Source: CAIKMD01 sp963702925 (GTDB taxonomy: Bacteria > Pseudomonadota > Alphaproteobacteria > ATCC43930 > CGMCC-115725). From it: DNA of 64,000 nt. Made by a program: the position numbers and the translations under genes. Where the stretch lies: contig OY969771.1 of NCBI GenBank assembly GCA_963702925.1, positions 3,224,001-3,288,000 on the forward strand, given 5' to 3'. The notes under the pieces are model-generated. The model saw only the letters and a list, made by a program, of their open reading frames with translations, was not told where the DNA came from and made no database searches. The stretch's first letter is position 1. Every line of letters begins with the position of its first letter. Below are positions 24,168 through 32,989 of the stretch, piece after piece.

Positions 24168-25014
24168 GGCCGAGCAAACCGGTCGGGCGCAGCGCAAGGA
24201 CGATCACCATGGGCACGAAGATCGTGAACAGCGAGAGCTGCGGGAACCACACATTGCCGAAATTGTCGACGAGGCCGACCAGCAGGCTGCCGAGGAACGC
24301 GCCGCGAATGCTGCCGAGCCCGCCCACGGTCACGACCACGAAAGCAAGCAGCGCGACCTCGAAATCGGCGCCGGGAAACATGCCGAGCAGCGGTCCGCCC
24401 AGCACGCCGCCAAGCGCCGCCAAGGCAGCGCCCAAAGCGAAGATACCGGTGAAGACCAGCGGCATGTTGATGCCGAGGCCGCGCACCATTTCCTCGTCGT
24501 CCATGCCGGCGCGCACCACGGCGCCGATCTTGGTGCGTTCGAGAAACGCCCAAAGCAGGAACGCTACGGCGAGGCCCCAGGCGATGAGGAACAGGCGATA
24601 AAGCGGATAGACCACGCCGGCAAAGCGCACCGCGCCTTCGAGCCAATGCGGCTGCGGCACGAGCAGCGGGTCGCCGCCCCAGGTGAAAAACGCGATGTCG
24701 GCGATGATGAAGAGCAAGCCCAGAGTCAGTAGCGCTTGCGGCAATTCCTGTTTGTAAAGCCGCGCCAGGCACAAACGCTGAATCGCGACGCCGAGGATGG
24801 TGATCGCGATCACGGCGATCAGCGCGCCGCTGCCGAAATCGCCGGTGATCCGGATCGCGGTGATCGCGATGTAGCCGCCGAGCAGATAGAACGAGCCATG
24901 CGCCATGTTGATGATGTGCATAAGCCCGAAGATGAGGGTGAGGCCCGCCGCGAGGAGAAAAAGGATCATCGCCAAGGACAGGCCGTTCAGCGTATTGACG
25001 ATCCAAAAATTCAA
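24160..25014 (-). CDS. livH: Branched-chain amino-acid-type ABC transporter permease LivH
   Basis: The 284-residue permease begins at a TTG (25014) preceded by the ribosome site AAAGGGGAAG. The sequence NTLNGLSLAMILFLLAAGLTLIFGLMHIINMAHGSFY is typical of LivH and leaves no better ATG, since the next methionine is at residue 16 inside the first helix. Later blocks are TKIGAVVRAGMDDEEMVRGLGIN (ATPase contact) and GGLGSIRGAFLGSLLVGLVDN. It heads the LivHMGF part of the operon. No LivK-type binding protein is directly adjacent; a candidate is at 45571-46767. Confidence 0.9.
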   Translation of the reverse strand: MNFWIVNTLNGLSLAMILFLLAAGLTLIFGLMHIINMAHGSFYLLGGYIAITAIRITGDFGSGALIAVIAITILGVAIQRLCLARLYKQELPQALLTLGLLFIIADIAFFTWGGDPLLVPQPHWLEGAVRFAGVVYPLYRLFLIAWGLAVAFLLWAFLERTKIGAVVRAGMDDEEMVRGLGINMPLVFTGIFALGAALAALGGVLGGPLLGMFPGADFEVALLAFVVVTVGGLGSIRGAFLGSLLVGLVDNFGNVWFPQLSLFTIFVPMVIVLALRPTGLLGRV

Positions 25015-25115
25015 CGTCTTCCCCTTTGCGCCAGCCGCGGTCTTCTTCTCGCGTGCGGAACGTGAACGCGATCCGCTTGCCCGGCCGAGACGCTAACCCG
25101 TTTTTCGCTGTCGCT

Positions 25116-26120
25116 TCAGAGCGCGAAGACCCGCTTGGCGTTGAGGTGATAGATCTTCGCTTTGTCGGCCTCGGAAAGCGGCATCGCATCCATAGCGTCG
25201 ACCGCGTCCCGCGCCACTTCGAAAGGCCAATCGGCGGCGAACAGCACATTGTCCGCGCCCAAAAGCTCGACCGTCATCATCAGCGGCAGGCGGTAATTCA
25301 TGCCGCTCGTGGTCACGACGATGTTGTCGCGGAAATATTCGCTCGGCAGCCGCTTGATGGCGCGCTGGAAGCCGCCGATCTCGAGTTCCCAGAGATAACG
25401 GTTGTCGATGCGGTCGAGCGTAAAGGGGATACCTTCGCCCATATGGCCGATGACGACTTTAAGGCGCGGGAACTGGTCGAAGACGCCGCCCGCGATCAGC
25501 CGCATGACATGTGTGCCGGTCTCGACGCCATATCCCCAGGCGACGCGATAGCCGGGCATGTCGAGCGGCCGCGCCATGGCCGGGCTCGGTTCGCGCGGAT
25601 GGAGATAGATCGGCACGTTCAATGTCTGCGCGGCTTCGAAGATCGGCCAGAATTTCCGGTCGTCGAGATATTCGCCATGCGTGTGCGAGTTGATGATGGC
25701 GCCTTTGAGCCCGAGCGATGTCACGGCTCGCTCGATCTCGTGCGCAGCGCCTGTTGGATTTTGCGGCGCCACCGCGGCAAGGCCGGCCAACCGCGTCGGA
25801 TGGGTCCTGCAGGCGCTGGACAGCCGGTCATTGACCAGTTGCGAAAGCTCTTGCCCTTGCACCGGATCAAAAACCTGCACGCCGGGCGAGCCGATTACCA
25901 GCACCTGCATCGTGATGCCGTCGGCGTCCATCGCGCGAATCCGCCGTTCGTCGAGATCGACCAGATCCTGGAACATGGCGCGCCGCGCCGCCGTCACCGG
26001 CGGGGCCGCGCCCGCCTTTTCGGCCAGGGCGCGTGAAGCCGCCGCGACCTCGGGAATCATGAAGCCTTCTTCGACGGCGATCCGTTCGCGGCTCGCCGGC
26101 GGGGCGTGTGGCTCCGACAT
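25116..26120 (-). CDS. Amidohydrolase 2 family protein, gamma-resorcylate/5-carboxyvanillate decarboxylase-like
   Basis: The 334-residue TIM-barrel protein has the blocks IINSHTHGEYLD, VPIYLHPREPSP, LKVVIGHMGEGIPF and NVLFAADWPFE. These are the metal-ligand and substrate regions of the ACMSD/2,6-dihydroxybenzoate decarboxylase group, so non-oxidative decarboxylation of a hydroxybenzoate is the best guess. The ATG at 26120 shares one base with the upstream stop (TGATG), so translation is coupled to the monooxygenase gene. A TTG one codon earlier is possible. The first HxH near the N-terminus, usual in the family, is weak here (IAVEEGFMIP), as in several members with Glu there. Confidence 0.82.
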   Translation of the reverse strand: MSEPHAPPASRERIAVEEGFMIPEVAAASRALAEKAGAAPPVTAARRAMFQDLVDLDERRIRAMDADGITMQVLVIGSPGVQVFDPVQGQELSQLVNDRLSSACRTHPTRLAGLAAVAPQNPTGAAHEIERAVTSLGLKGAIINSHTHGEYLDDRKFWPIFEAAQTLNVPIYLHPREPSPAMARPLDMPGYRVAWGYGVETGTHVMRLIAGGVFDQFPRLKVVIGHMGEGIPFTLDRIDNRYLWELEIGGFQRAIKRLPSEYFRDNIVVTTSGMNYRLPLMMTVELLGADNVLFAADWPFEVARDAVDAMDAMPLSEADKAKIYHLNAKRVFAL

Positions 26121-27292
26121 CAATGCGCTCCCGCTCCCGGCGCCGGCACACCCATGGCATGGGCGCCCGCCATGACATAGCTCGTGTCGATGCCCCAGGC
26201 GACGTGATTGCCGGCGGCGTGGACGTCGCGCCAGAAGCGCTGGATCGGATTGCCTTCCATGATGCCGCGCGCGCCGGAGACTTCGAACAGCCGGTCGACC
26301 GCACGCACCGCCATGCGCGAGGCGAGGGTGAAGTTCCGTCGGATGCCGATGATGTCGGCCTCGCTCAGCGGCAGGCGATGCATCAGCTTCTCGTCATTGT
26401 CCTTGGCCAGCAGATAGGCGGCGTCCATCTCCGCCGCCGCCTCGCCGATCGCACGCTGCGTGTTGTAGAGCTGCAAGACCGGGTCGCGTACCGCACTCGC
26501 CGCGCGGGTGCGCGCGAAATCCGTGAAGCAATCGAGCGCGCCGCGCGCGATCGCCATCAGCGGGCAGAAGATGCCGAACGGAAAGGCGACATAGCCGGGT
26601 TCGCGGAACATCACGCCGCTATTCACCTTGGCGCCGGGCGTGTTGCCCGAGGCGAAATCCGCCGCGCGCAGCGTGTTCTCTTCGCGCACGAAGACATCGT
26701 TGACGATGACGTTGTTGCTGCCCGAGCCCTTGAGGCCTACCGCATTCCAGGTGTCGCGGACCTTGAACTCGCCCGGGCCGAAGAGAAAGAAGCGGATATC
26801 GGGCGGCCCCGACCCGTCCAGCGGCGGCACCGGCGCGCCGAGAATTGCCCAATCGCTATGGTCGATGCCCGATGAGAAGCTCCACTCGCCGCTGACGCGG
26901 AAGCCGCCCGGCGCGCGCGCAACCTTGCCAACCGGCATGAAGGAGGTACCGATCTTCGCGCGCGGATCGGCTTTGTAAACCGCGTCCTGCGCCTCGCCCG
27001 GAAACATGCCGAACACCCAGTGATGCTGGATCAGCAGATCGAAGCACCAGCCGCTCGCACCGCAGACGCGCCCGACCTCGCCGACGACATCGGCGACCAT
27101 CATCCAACTGTCGACGCCGTAGCCGCCGCGATCCTTCGGGATGATGAGCCCGACGAGGTCGGACTCCATCATCGCTTTCACATTCTCTTGCGGCAAATGG
27201 CGCAGCTTTTCGGTTGCGGTCGCATTGGCGGCTGCGACCTCGGCGACCTTCTTGGCGCGGGCGAGAGCTTCGGCGTGCGTGATTGTCGGCAT
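26120..27292 (-). CDS. Group-D flavin-dependent monooxygenase (acyl-CoA-dehydrogenase fold, HsaA-like)
   Basis: The 390-residue protein has the acyl-CoA dehydrogenase fold but lacks acyl-CoA features. Blocks such as GLIIPKDRGGYGVDSWMM, SGEWSFSSGIDHSDWAILGA, VRDTWNAVGLKGSGSNNVIV and GARGIMEGNPIQRFWRDVHAAGNH match two-component aromatic hydroxylases like HsaA. These use reduced flavin from a separate reductase to ortho-hydroxylate phenols. No flavin reductase gene is in the operon. It is the first gene of the minus-strand run, transcribed away from the MetE-like gene; the promoter should lie in 27293-27473. The substrate is unknown. Confidence 0.82.
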   Translation of the reverse strand: MPTITHAEALARAKKVAEVAAANATATEKLRHLPQENVKAMMESDLVGLIIPKDRGGYGVDSWMMVADVVGEVGRVCGASGWCFDLLIQHHWVFGMFPGEAQDAVYKADPRAKIGTSFMPVGKVARAPGGFRVSGEWSFSSGIDHSDWAILGAPVPPLDGSGPPDIRFFLFGPGEFKVRDTWNAVGLKGSGSNNVIVNDVFVREENTLRAADFASGNTPGAKVNSGVMFREPGYVAFPFGIFCPLMAIARGALDCFTDFARTRAASAVRDPVLQLYNTQRAIGEAAAEMDAAYLLAKDNDEKLMHRLPLSEADIIGIRRNFTLASRMAVRAVDRLFEVSGARGIMEGNPIQRFWRDVHAAGNHVAWGIDTSYVMAGAHAMGVPAPGAGAH

Positions 27293-27473
27293 GGCGCGTC
27301 TGTCTAGCTTTCCACCGGGGTTGATCGAATTTTTCTTTTTGGTTGCTGGTTCCTATCACAAACTCGACCGCTTGATCCACCGGCGCGATGCTTGCTCCGG
27401 AAAAAAGGTCGCCGCCCCGGCTGCGCGACGGTTAAAATGCGGGGTAAGGAATAAAGCAATAAAGGAGGAAAAC

Positions 27474-28517
27474 ATGGCCGAAGCGATACCGGAGAAGGTG
27501 CATCTCGTCGGCAGCATCGCGCTCGACAACGTCGATGACGTGTTCCGTACCACCGGCCGGCTGCTCGGCCGCCGCTTGAGACGCGTGCCGGATGGCGAGC
27601 CGGGCGGAAGGCGGTTGTGGATCAGCTGGCAATACCCATTGTTGCGGGCGAATGCCTATCTTCGCGCCGATCCCGAGCTGGGTTCCGGCGGCATATTCCC
27701 GAAGCTGCGTTTGGCCGAAGGCGTGAAGCCGGAGGAAATCTGTTTCGGCGAGCTTGGTTATGCGCGCGAGGCGCGTGCTTCTTATCAAGACTTTCTCGCC
27801 GCCAAAGAGCGCGGCGATTTGCCGGCGCGCTTGCGCTTCCAGGTAAGCCTGCCGACGCCGATGGCGGTGATCGCGCCGTTTTGTGTGGCGTCGGATCTAG
27901 CGGCGATCGAGCCTGCTTACGAGAAGGCGATGCTCGCCGAAGTCGCCGCGCTCTGCCGTGCCATTCCGCATCGCGATCTCGCGCTGCAATGGGATGTCTG
28001 CATCGAAATGGTGATTTGGGACGGGCAGCTCGCCGGCCGCTATCCGCCTGCGGTCAATTCCAAGCCGGCGATCCTCGCCCGCTTGCAGCGCCTCGCGGCC
28101 GCCGTGCCGGCGGATGTCGAGCTGGGCTTTCATCTTTGTTACGGCGATCTCGATGCCAAACATTTCGTCGAGCCGGTCGATGCCGCAAAGATGGTCGAGC
28201 TCGCCAACGCCTTGGCTGCCAATGTCGCGCACCCGATCGCTTTCCTGCACATGCCGGTGCCGCTCGCGCGCGACGACGACGCCTATTTCCGTCCTTTGCG
28301 CGATCTGAAGCTGTCGCCCGAGACCGAGCTTTATCTCGGTTTGGTTCACCCGCAGGACGGCGTCGAGGGCGTGCGCCGACGCGCCGCTACGGCGGGCAAG
28401 TATGTCGCCGGTTTCGGCATCGCCACCGAATGCGGCATCGCGCGGCAGAGGACGCCCGATTTGGTGCAGAGGATTCTCGAAATCCACGCCGCCGGCTCGC
28501 GCGAGCCTGCGGCCTAA
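27474..28517 (+). CDS. MetE/UROD-like TIM-barrel protein with a probable zinc site, function unknown
   Basis: The 347-residue protein has a strong ribosome site (AAAGGAGG) ahead of the ATG. It resembles the C-terminal barrel of cobalamin-independent methionine synthase. GFHLCYGD at 218-225 supplies H220 and C222, as the HxC zinc pair of MetE, and GIATECGIARQR near 315-326 supplies C320 where MetE has its third ligand in DCGLKTR. The N-terminus (HLVGSIALDN, RVPDGEPGGR, WISWQYP) is characteristic of an uncharacterised subfamily. Methyl or C-C bond transfer chemistry via a zinc-bound thiol is plausible. It stands alone between a divergent and a convergent gene. Confidence 0.6.
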   Translation: MAEAIPEKVHLVGSIALDNVDDVFRTTGRLLGRRLRRVPDGEPGGRRLWISWQYPLLRANAYLRADPELGSGGIFPKLRLAEGVKPEEICFGELGYAREARASYQDFLAAKERGDLPARLRFQVSLPTPMAVIAPFCVASDLAAIEPAYEKAMLAEVAALCRAIPHRDLALQWDVCIEMVIWDGQLAGRYPPAVNSKPAILARLQRLAAAVPADVELGFHLCYGDLDAKHFVEPVDAAKMVELANALAANVAHPIAFLHMPVPLARDDDAYFRPLRDLKLSPETELYLGLVHPQDGVEGVRRRAATAGKYVAGFGIATECGIARQRTPDLVQRILEIHAAGSREPAA

Positions 28518-28526
28518 GCGCCGCGC

Positions 28527-29717
28527 TCAGATCGCAACCGTCAGCGCGTTGTAGCCATAGATCCAGTCGTAAAGCGCCTGGGTGGTGGTGGCGCTGAATT
28601 TCGTGTCGACATGCTGCTTGGCGGTTTCGGGATTCTTCAGGGAATCGCCGTGCAGCCGGTCTTTCTGATCGACCGCCGCAAGCACGATCCGCTTGGTGCG
28701 CTCGAGCCGCGCGGTCTCGTAGCGTTTGAGCGCCGTCTCGACATCGTCGACTTCATCGAGACAACGCGCCAGCACGTAGCCGTCCTCGATCGACATCGAG
28801 GCGCCTTGCGCCAAAAAGGGCAAGGTCGAATGACAGGCATCGCCGAGCAAGGTGGCGCGTCCGACGCTCCAACGCGGCAGCGGCCAGCGCACCATCAAAG
28901 CCCATTTGAATGGCTCGTTGACGGCGGCGATCATCGCTTGCGCATCCCTGTGCCAGCCGGGGAAGTCGGCGAGCCATTCTTCGTGTGTTCCGCGATCGGT
29001 CCAGGATTCGTGCTGCCAGTCGCTGCGTTCGACCACGGCGATGACGTTGAGCAGCTCGCGGTTGCGCACCGGATAGTGAAAGATATGCGAGGTCGGCGCG
29101 ATCCATCCGCCATGGCGTATCAGCTCGGGCGCCAGCTTCGCAGCAGGGCAGAGGCCGCGCCAGGCCATGAAGCCGGTGAACTCCGCACGATCCTCGCCGA
29201 ACAAAGTTTGGCGCACCGCGGAATGAATCCCGTCGGCGCCGATGATCGCATCGCCGACGATCCGCGCGCCATTGGCCAGCGCGAGGCTCACGCCCTTGGC
29301 CGATTGCGTAAAGCCCACGCAACGCGCGTCGAGATGCAAGGTGACCGTGGGCTCGCGCAGCACGGCGGCCCTCAAGGCTTCCTGCAAATCGGCGCGGTGA
29401 ATGGTGTAATGCGGCGAGCCGTAGCGTTCGAGCGTCTTCGCCCCATGCTCCATCATCTTCCAGCGCTCGCCGGTGTTCCACAGGCGCAGATCGATGATGT
29501 TGGCCTCGATCCCGATACGTTTCAGCGCGTCGCCCAAGCCGAGCTCACGCAGCACGCGCGAGCTGTTCGGCGCGATCTGGATGCCGGCGCCGAGCTCGCG
29601 CAATTCGCCGACCTGCTCGAAAATGTCGACGGCGAAGCCGCGCCGCGCCAGGGCGAGAGCAGCGGTAAGGCCGCCGATGCCGGCGCCGACGATGAGAATA
29701 TGCGGCTTCGCGGTCAT
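28527..29717 (-). CDS. FAD-dependent monooxygenase, salicylate hydroxylase-like
   Basis: The 396-residue group-A flavoprotein has the FAD dinucleotide motif GAGIGG at 11-16, the middle motif GDAIIGADGIHSAVR and the second FAD block GDACHSTLPFLAQGASMSIED. These are the marks of single-component aromatic hydroxylases such as salicylate and 3-hydroxybenzoate hydroxylases. It hydroxylates an aromatic acid using NAD(P)H, perhaps with decarboxylation. The ATG is two bases past the stop of the cyclase gene, so the two are co-transcribed. It is convergent with the MetE-like gene. Confidence 0.85.
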   Translation of the reverse strand: MTAKPHILIVGAGIGGLTAALALARRGFAVDIFEQVGELRELGAGIQIAPNSSRVLRELGLGDALKRIGIEANIIDLRLWNTGERWKMMEHGAKTLERYGSPHYTIHRADLQEALRAAVLREPTVTLHLDARCVGFTQSAKGVSLALANGARIVGDAIIGADGIHSAVRQTLFGEDRAEFTGFMAWRGLCPAAKLAPELIRHGGWIAPTSHIFHYPVRNRELLNVIAVVERSDWQHESWTDRGTHEEWLADFPGWHRDAQAMIAAVNEPFKWALMVRWPLPRWSVGRATLLGDACHSTLPFLAQGASMSIEDGYVLARCLDEVDDVETALKRYETARLERTKRIVLAAVDQKDRLHGDSLKNPETAKQHVDTKFSATTTQALYDWIYGYNALTVAI

Positions 29718-29719
29718 GC

Positions 29720-30496
29720 TCACTTCTCGAGAATGGCGACCGCGCGGGTCCAACCCGCGGAAGCGCCGCGGATCTTCACCGGGAAGCAGGCAATGCTGAA
29801 GCCCTGCGCCGGCAAGACCTCGAGATTGTGCAGCTTTTCGAGATGGCAATAGCCGATCTCGCGCCCCGCCTTGTGACCTTCCCAGATCAGCCCGGCATCG
29901 CCGCTCTCGGCGTATTTGTCCTTGGTGTGGACGAAAGGCGCGTCCCAGCTCCAGGCATCGGTGCCGGTCAGGCGCACGCCGCGTTCCAGCAGATAAAGCG
30001 TCGCCGCGCGTCCCATGCCGCAACCGGAAGCGACGTAATCCGGCTTGCCATAGGCGCTGCCGGCGCGCGTGTTGACGACGACGATTTCGAGCGGCGCGAG
30101 CGTATGGCCGATGCGCTTCAGCTCGCGTTCGACATCCGCGTCGGTTGCGACATAGCCGTCAGGGAAATGGCGGAAATCGAGTTTGACCGCAGGCTGCAGG
30201 CACCAATCGAGCGGTACTTCATCGATCGCGATCGCGCGCTCGCCGCGATTCATCGTCGAATGGAAATGATAGGGCGCGTCGAGATGCGTGCCGTTGTGAG
30301 TCATCAGGCGAATCCATTCGATCGCCCAGCCTTCGCCGTCCGGCAAATCTTCTTTCTTCAGCCCCGGAAAAAACTGCGTTACCTCGCCGGCAGTCTGCTT
30401 ATGCGTCAGATACTCGATCTTCGGGCCATAGCCGGGCGGATCCGACGGCACGTCATTTTCGAGATACATCGAGATGTCGATGAGCTGGCGCGTCAT
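29720..30496 (-). CDS. Cyclase family protein (kynurenine formamidase/isatin hydrolase-like)
   Basis: The 258-residue protein carries the metal signature MTHNGTHLDAPYHF, the HxGTHxDxPxHF motif of the cyclase/kynurenine formamidase superfamily, and a closing CFPVKIRGASAGWTRAVAI. Members hydrolyse cyclic or aryl formyl amides and lactams using Mn or Zn. It precedes the FAD monooxygenase, with two bases between, which suggests sequential reactions on one substrate (hydrolysis of a ring amide, then hydroxylation). It diverges from the CapA-like gene. Confidence 0.84.
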   Translation of the reverse strand: MTRQLIDISMYLENDVPSDPPGYGPKIEYLTHKQTAGEVTQFFPGLKKEDLPDGEGWAIEWIRLMTHNGTHLDAPYHFHSTMNRGERAIAIDEVPLDWCLQPAVKLDFRHFPDGYVATDADVERELKRIGHTLAPLEIVVVNTRAGSAYGKPDYVASGCGMGRAATLYLLERGVRLTGTDAWSWDAPFVHTKDKYAESGDAGLIWEGHKAGREIGYCHLEKLHNLEVLPAQGFSIACFPVKIRGASAGWTRAVAILEK

Positions 30497-30557
30497 GACG
30501 GCATTCCTTCCCTCGGATCATCATATTAGACTGCGCCGGGGGAAAAAAGGGGACGCC

Positions 30558-31922
30558 ATGATCTACCGGTCTGAGCAGGGCGATATCAGCATGGTGCTGG
30601 CAGGCGACGCCATGCCGGCGCGCGGCCTCAAAGCCTATGACGAGCCGCATTATCGCGCGCTGCTCGATCTCTGCCGCGGCGCCGATCTTTCCTTCGCCAA
30701 TCTCGAAACCACGGTGCGCGAGCTGGACGAGGGCGCGGCCAATCCGACTCCCGGCACGCCGATGACGACGCCGCCCGCGCTTATCGACGATCTGCGCTGG
30801 ATGGGCATCGGCCTCGTCTCTTGCGCCAATAATCACGCCACCGATTACGGCGTTGCCGGGCTGACGGCCATGCTGACGCATTTGCGGCGCGCGAACATGC
30901 CGAATGCCGGCGCCGGCGCCAATCTCGCAGAGGCACGCCGGCCCGCCTATCTCGACACGCCGAAAGGCAGGGTCGCGCTGGTTGCGGCGACGACCTTCTA
31001 TCCGCATTGGACGCGCGCCGCCGAACAGCGGGCGGACGCGCCGGGCCGTCCCGGAATCAACCCGCTCGACTTCGCAACTCTTTATACGGTCGATCAAACG
31101 GCATTCCGCGCGCTCGCCGCCATCAGCGATCGGCTCGGCCTGACGCAGCAACGCGCGCGCCAACGCGCGATGTTCTTCAGCGCGCAGGAAGCGCCCGAGG
31201 ACAGCGAAGATGCGTTGAGCTTTCTGGGGCAGCGTTTCCGGCGCGGTGACGGCTTTGCGCTCGCGACCAAGGTCAAAGCGGCCGATGCAGAAGCCAATCT
31301 GCGCGCGATCCGCGAAGCAAAGCGGCAAGCCGACTGGGTGATCTTCTCGCTGCACAATCACGAATTCGGCCCGGCCGGTGCCCGCGCCGCGGCAACCAAT
31401 GTCGCGATGGAAGAGCCGGCGCGCTTCGTCGTCGATTTCGCCCATGCCGCGATCGATGCCGGCGCGGATGTCGTGGCCGGGCACGGGCCGCATCTGACCT
31501 TGGGCGTCGAGGTCTACAAGGACAGGCCGATTCTCTACAGCCTTGGCAATTTCATTTTCCAGAACGACAATGTTCCGGTGTTCCCCGCCAAATCCTATGC
31601 GCGGTTCGGGCTGGGCGAGGCGGCGACGCCGACCGATTTTCTCGACGCCCGCACCGGCAACGAGACGCGCGGTTTTCCCTCGGCACCGGAATATTGGCAA
31701 GGCATCGCCGCGCAATGCATCTTTACCGGCAAGCGGCTTTCAGCGCTTCGTCTTCATCCGCTCGATCTCGGCCACGGCTTGAGCCGGGCGCAACGCGGCC
31801 GGCCGGTTCTGGCGCAGGGAAGGGTTGCGCAAGCGGCGCTTGAGCGCGTGCGTCGTCTGTCACAAGGTTTCGGCACCGAGATCGCCATCGAAAGCGACAC
31901 CGCATCGGTGCGGTTGGGCTAA
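30558..31922 (+). CDS. CapA family protein (poly-gamma-glutamate synthesis/metallophosphatase-like)
   Basis: The 454-residue protein has the CapA blocks VLAGDAMPARG, LSFANLETTV, SCANNHATDYG, WVIFSLHNHEF and VVAGHGPHLTLGVEVYKDRPILYSLGNFIF, in the expected order. Many CapA proteins are membrane-anchored and help export poly-gamma-glutamate, but this one shows no transmembrane or signal segment. I therefore read it as a soluble metallo-hydrolase of the family. The ATG at 30558 follows GGGGACGCC. It is followed 31 bases later by the luciferase-like oxidoreductase. The role in a catabolic setting is unclear. Confidence 0.8.
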   Translation: MIYRSEQGDISMVLAGDAMPARGLKAYDEPHYRALLDLCRGADLSFANLETTVRELDEGAANPTPGTPMTTPPALIDDLRWMGIGLVSCANNHATDYGVAGLTAMLTHLRRANMPNAGAGANLAEARRPAYLDTPKGRVALVAATTFYPHWTRAAEQRADAPGRPGINPLDFATLYTVDQTAFRALAAISDRLGLTQQRARQRAMFFSAQEAPEDSEDALSFLGQRFRRGDGFALATKVKAADAEANLRAIREAKRQADWVIFSLHNHEFGPAGARAAATNVAMEEPARFVVDFAHAAIDAGADVVAGHGPHLTLGVEVYKDRPILYSLGNFIFQNDNVPVFPAKSYARFGLGEAATPTDFLDARTGNETRGFPSAPEYWQGIAAQCIFTGKRLSALRLHPLDLGHGLSRAQRGRPVLAQGRVAQAALERVRRLSQGFGTEIAIESDTASVRLG

Positions 31923-31953
31923 TTTCACTTTCCGGGTCGGGGAACGCAATTTC

Positions 31954-32988
31954 ATGCAATTCGGTATTTTCGATCACGTCGATCGCGCGGATCGGCCTTT
32001 GTCGCGCCAGCTCGACGAGCGGATTCAATATGTCGCGAATGCCGAAGAGCTCGGCTTCTATGCCTATCACGTGGCCGAGCATCACGCGGCGCCGATCAAC
32101 ATGGTGCCGGTGCCGGGCTTGTTCCTGGCGGCGGCGGCACGCGCGACCAAGCGTATCCGGCTCGGGCCGCTGGTCTACTTGCTGCCGCTCTACTCGCCGC
32201 TGCGGCTGATCGAGGAGATCGCGATCCTGGATCATCTAAGCCATGGCCGGTTCGAAATCGGTGTCGGCCGTGGCGTCTCGCCCTTCGAGTTGAACTTCCA
32301 CAATGTCAGCTACGAACAATCGCGCGATATCTTCCTTGATGCCTACGCCGCGGTGCTCGAAGGGCTGACGCATGACAAGCTCAACCACGCAGGCCGGTAT
32401 TTCACCTATACCGATGTGCCGATGGAGCTGCGGCCCATGCAGCTGCCGCATCCGCCGTTCTGGTATGCGGCATCGAACGCCGCCAGCGCGCAATGGGCCG
32501 GCGAGCAAGGCTGCCATTTCGTGACGCTGGGGCCGCCCAAAGCGGCGCGGGCGACGATCGACGGCTTCAAGGCCGGGCTCGCCAAGCGCGGCGGCCCGCG
32601 CAGCCCGAAAGCGGAATTCAGCCAAGGCACGGCGATCGGCGTCCATCGCCAGATGTTCATTGCCGAAACCGATGCCGAGGCGATGAAGCGCGGCCAGCCC
32701 TTCCACGACCAGCATTACTGGAGCCTCACCAAGCTGCGGCGCGAGAACCGCGAATATCCCGGCTTCACCCGCTCGACGCCCGATTCCTTCGCGGAAGCGG
32801 TGCAGCAGCGGACGATCATTTACGGATCGCCCGCTACCGTGCGCGCCGAGATCGCGCGCCAGATCGAAGAGCTCGGGATCAATTACCTGATCGGGTCGTT
32901 CTTCTTCGGCAATATGAGCGCCGAAGACGCCCAGCGCTCGCTGAAGCTCTTCGCCACCGAGGTGATGCCGGCTTTCGCCGGCATCTGA
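31954..32988 (+). CDS. LLM-class flavin-dependent oxidoreductase (luciferase-like)
   Basis: This 344-residue bacterial-luciferase-family barrel has the blocks FYAYHVAEHHAAP, LGPLVYLLPLYSPLRLIEEIAILDHLSHGRFEIGVGRG and PFWYAASNA, and the C-terminal YGSPATVRAEIARQI. These proteins use reduced FMN from a partner reductase to oxygenate substrates (alkanesulfonates, nitrilotriacetate, heterocycles) or use F420. No partner reductase is adjacent. It is in the same direction as the CapA-like gene and may be co-transcribed with it. The substrate cannot be deduced. Confidence 0.83.
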   Translation: MQFGIFDHVDRADRPLSRQLDERIQYVANAEELGFYAYHVAEHHAAPINMVPVPGLFLAAAARATKRIRLGPLVYLLPLYSPLRLIEEIAILDHLSHGRFEIGVGRGVSPFELNFHNVSYEQSRDIFLDAYAAVLEGLTHDKLNHAGRYFTYTDVPMELRPMQLPHPPFWYAASNAASAQWAGEQGCHFVTLGPPKAARATIDGFKAGLAKRGGPRSPKAEFSQGTAIGVHRQMFIAETDAEAMKRGQPFHDQHYWSLTKLRRENREYPGFTRSTPDSFAEAVQQRTIIYGSPATVRAEIARQIEELGINYLIGSFFFGNMSAEDAQRSLKLFATEVMPAFAGI

Positions 32989-32989
32989 C

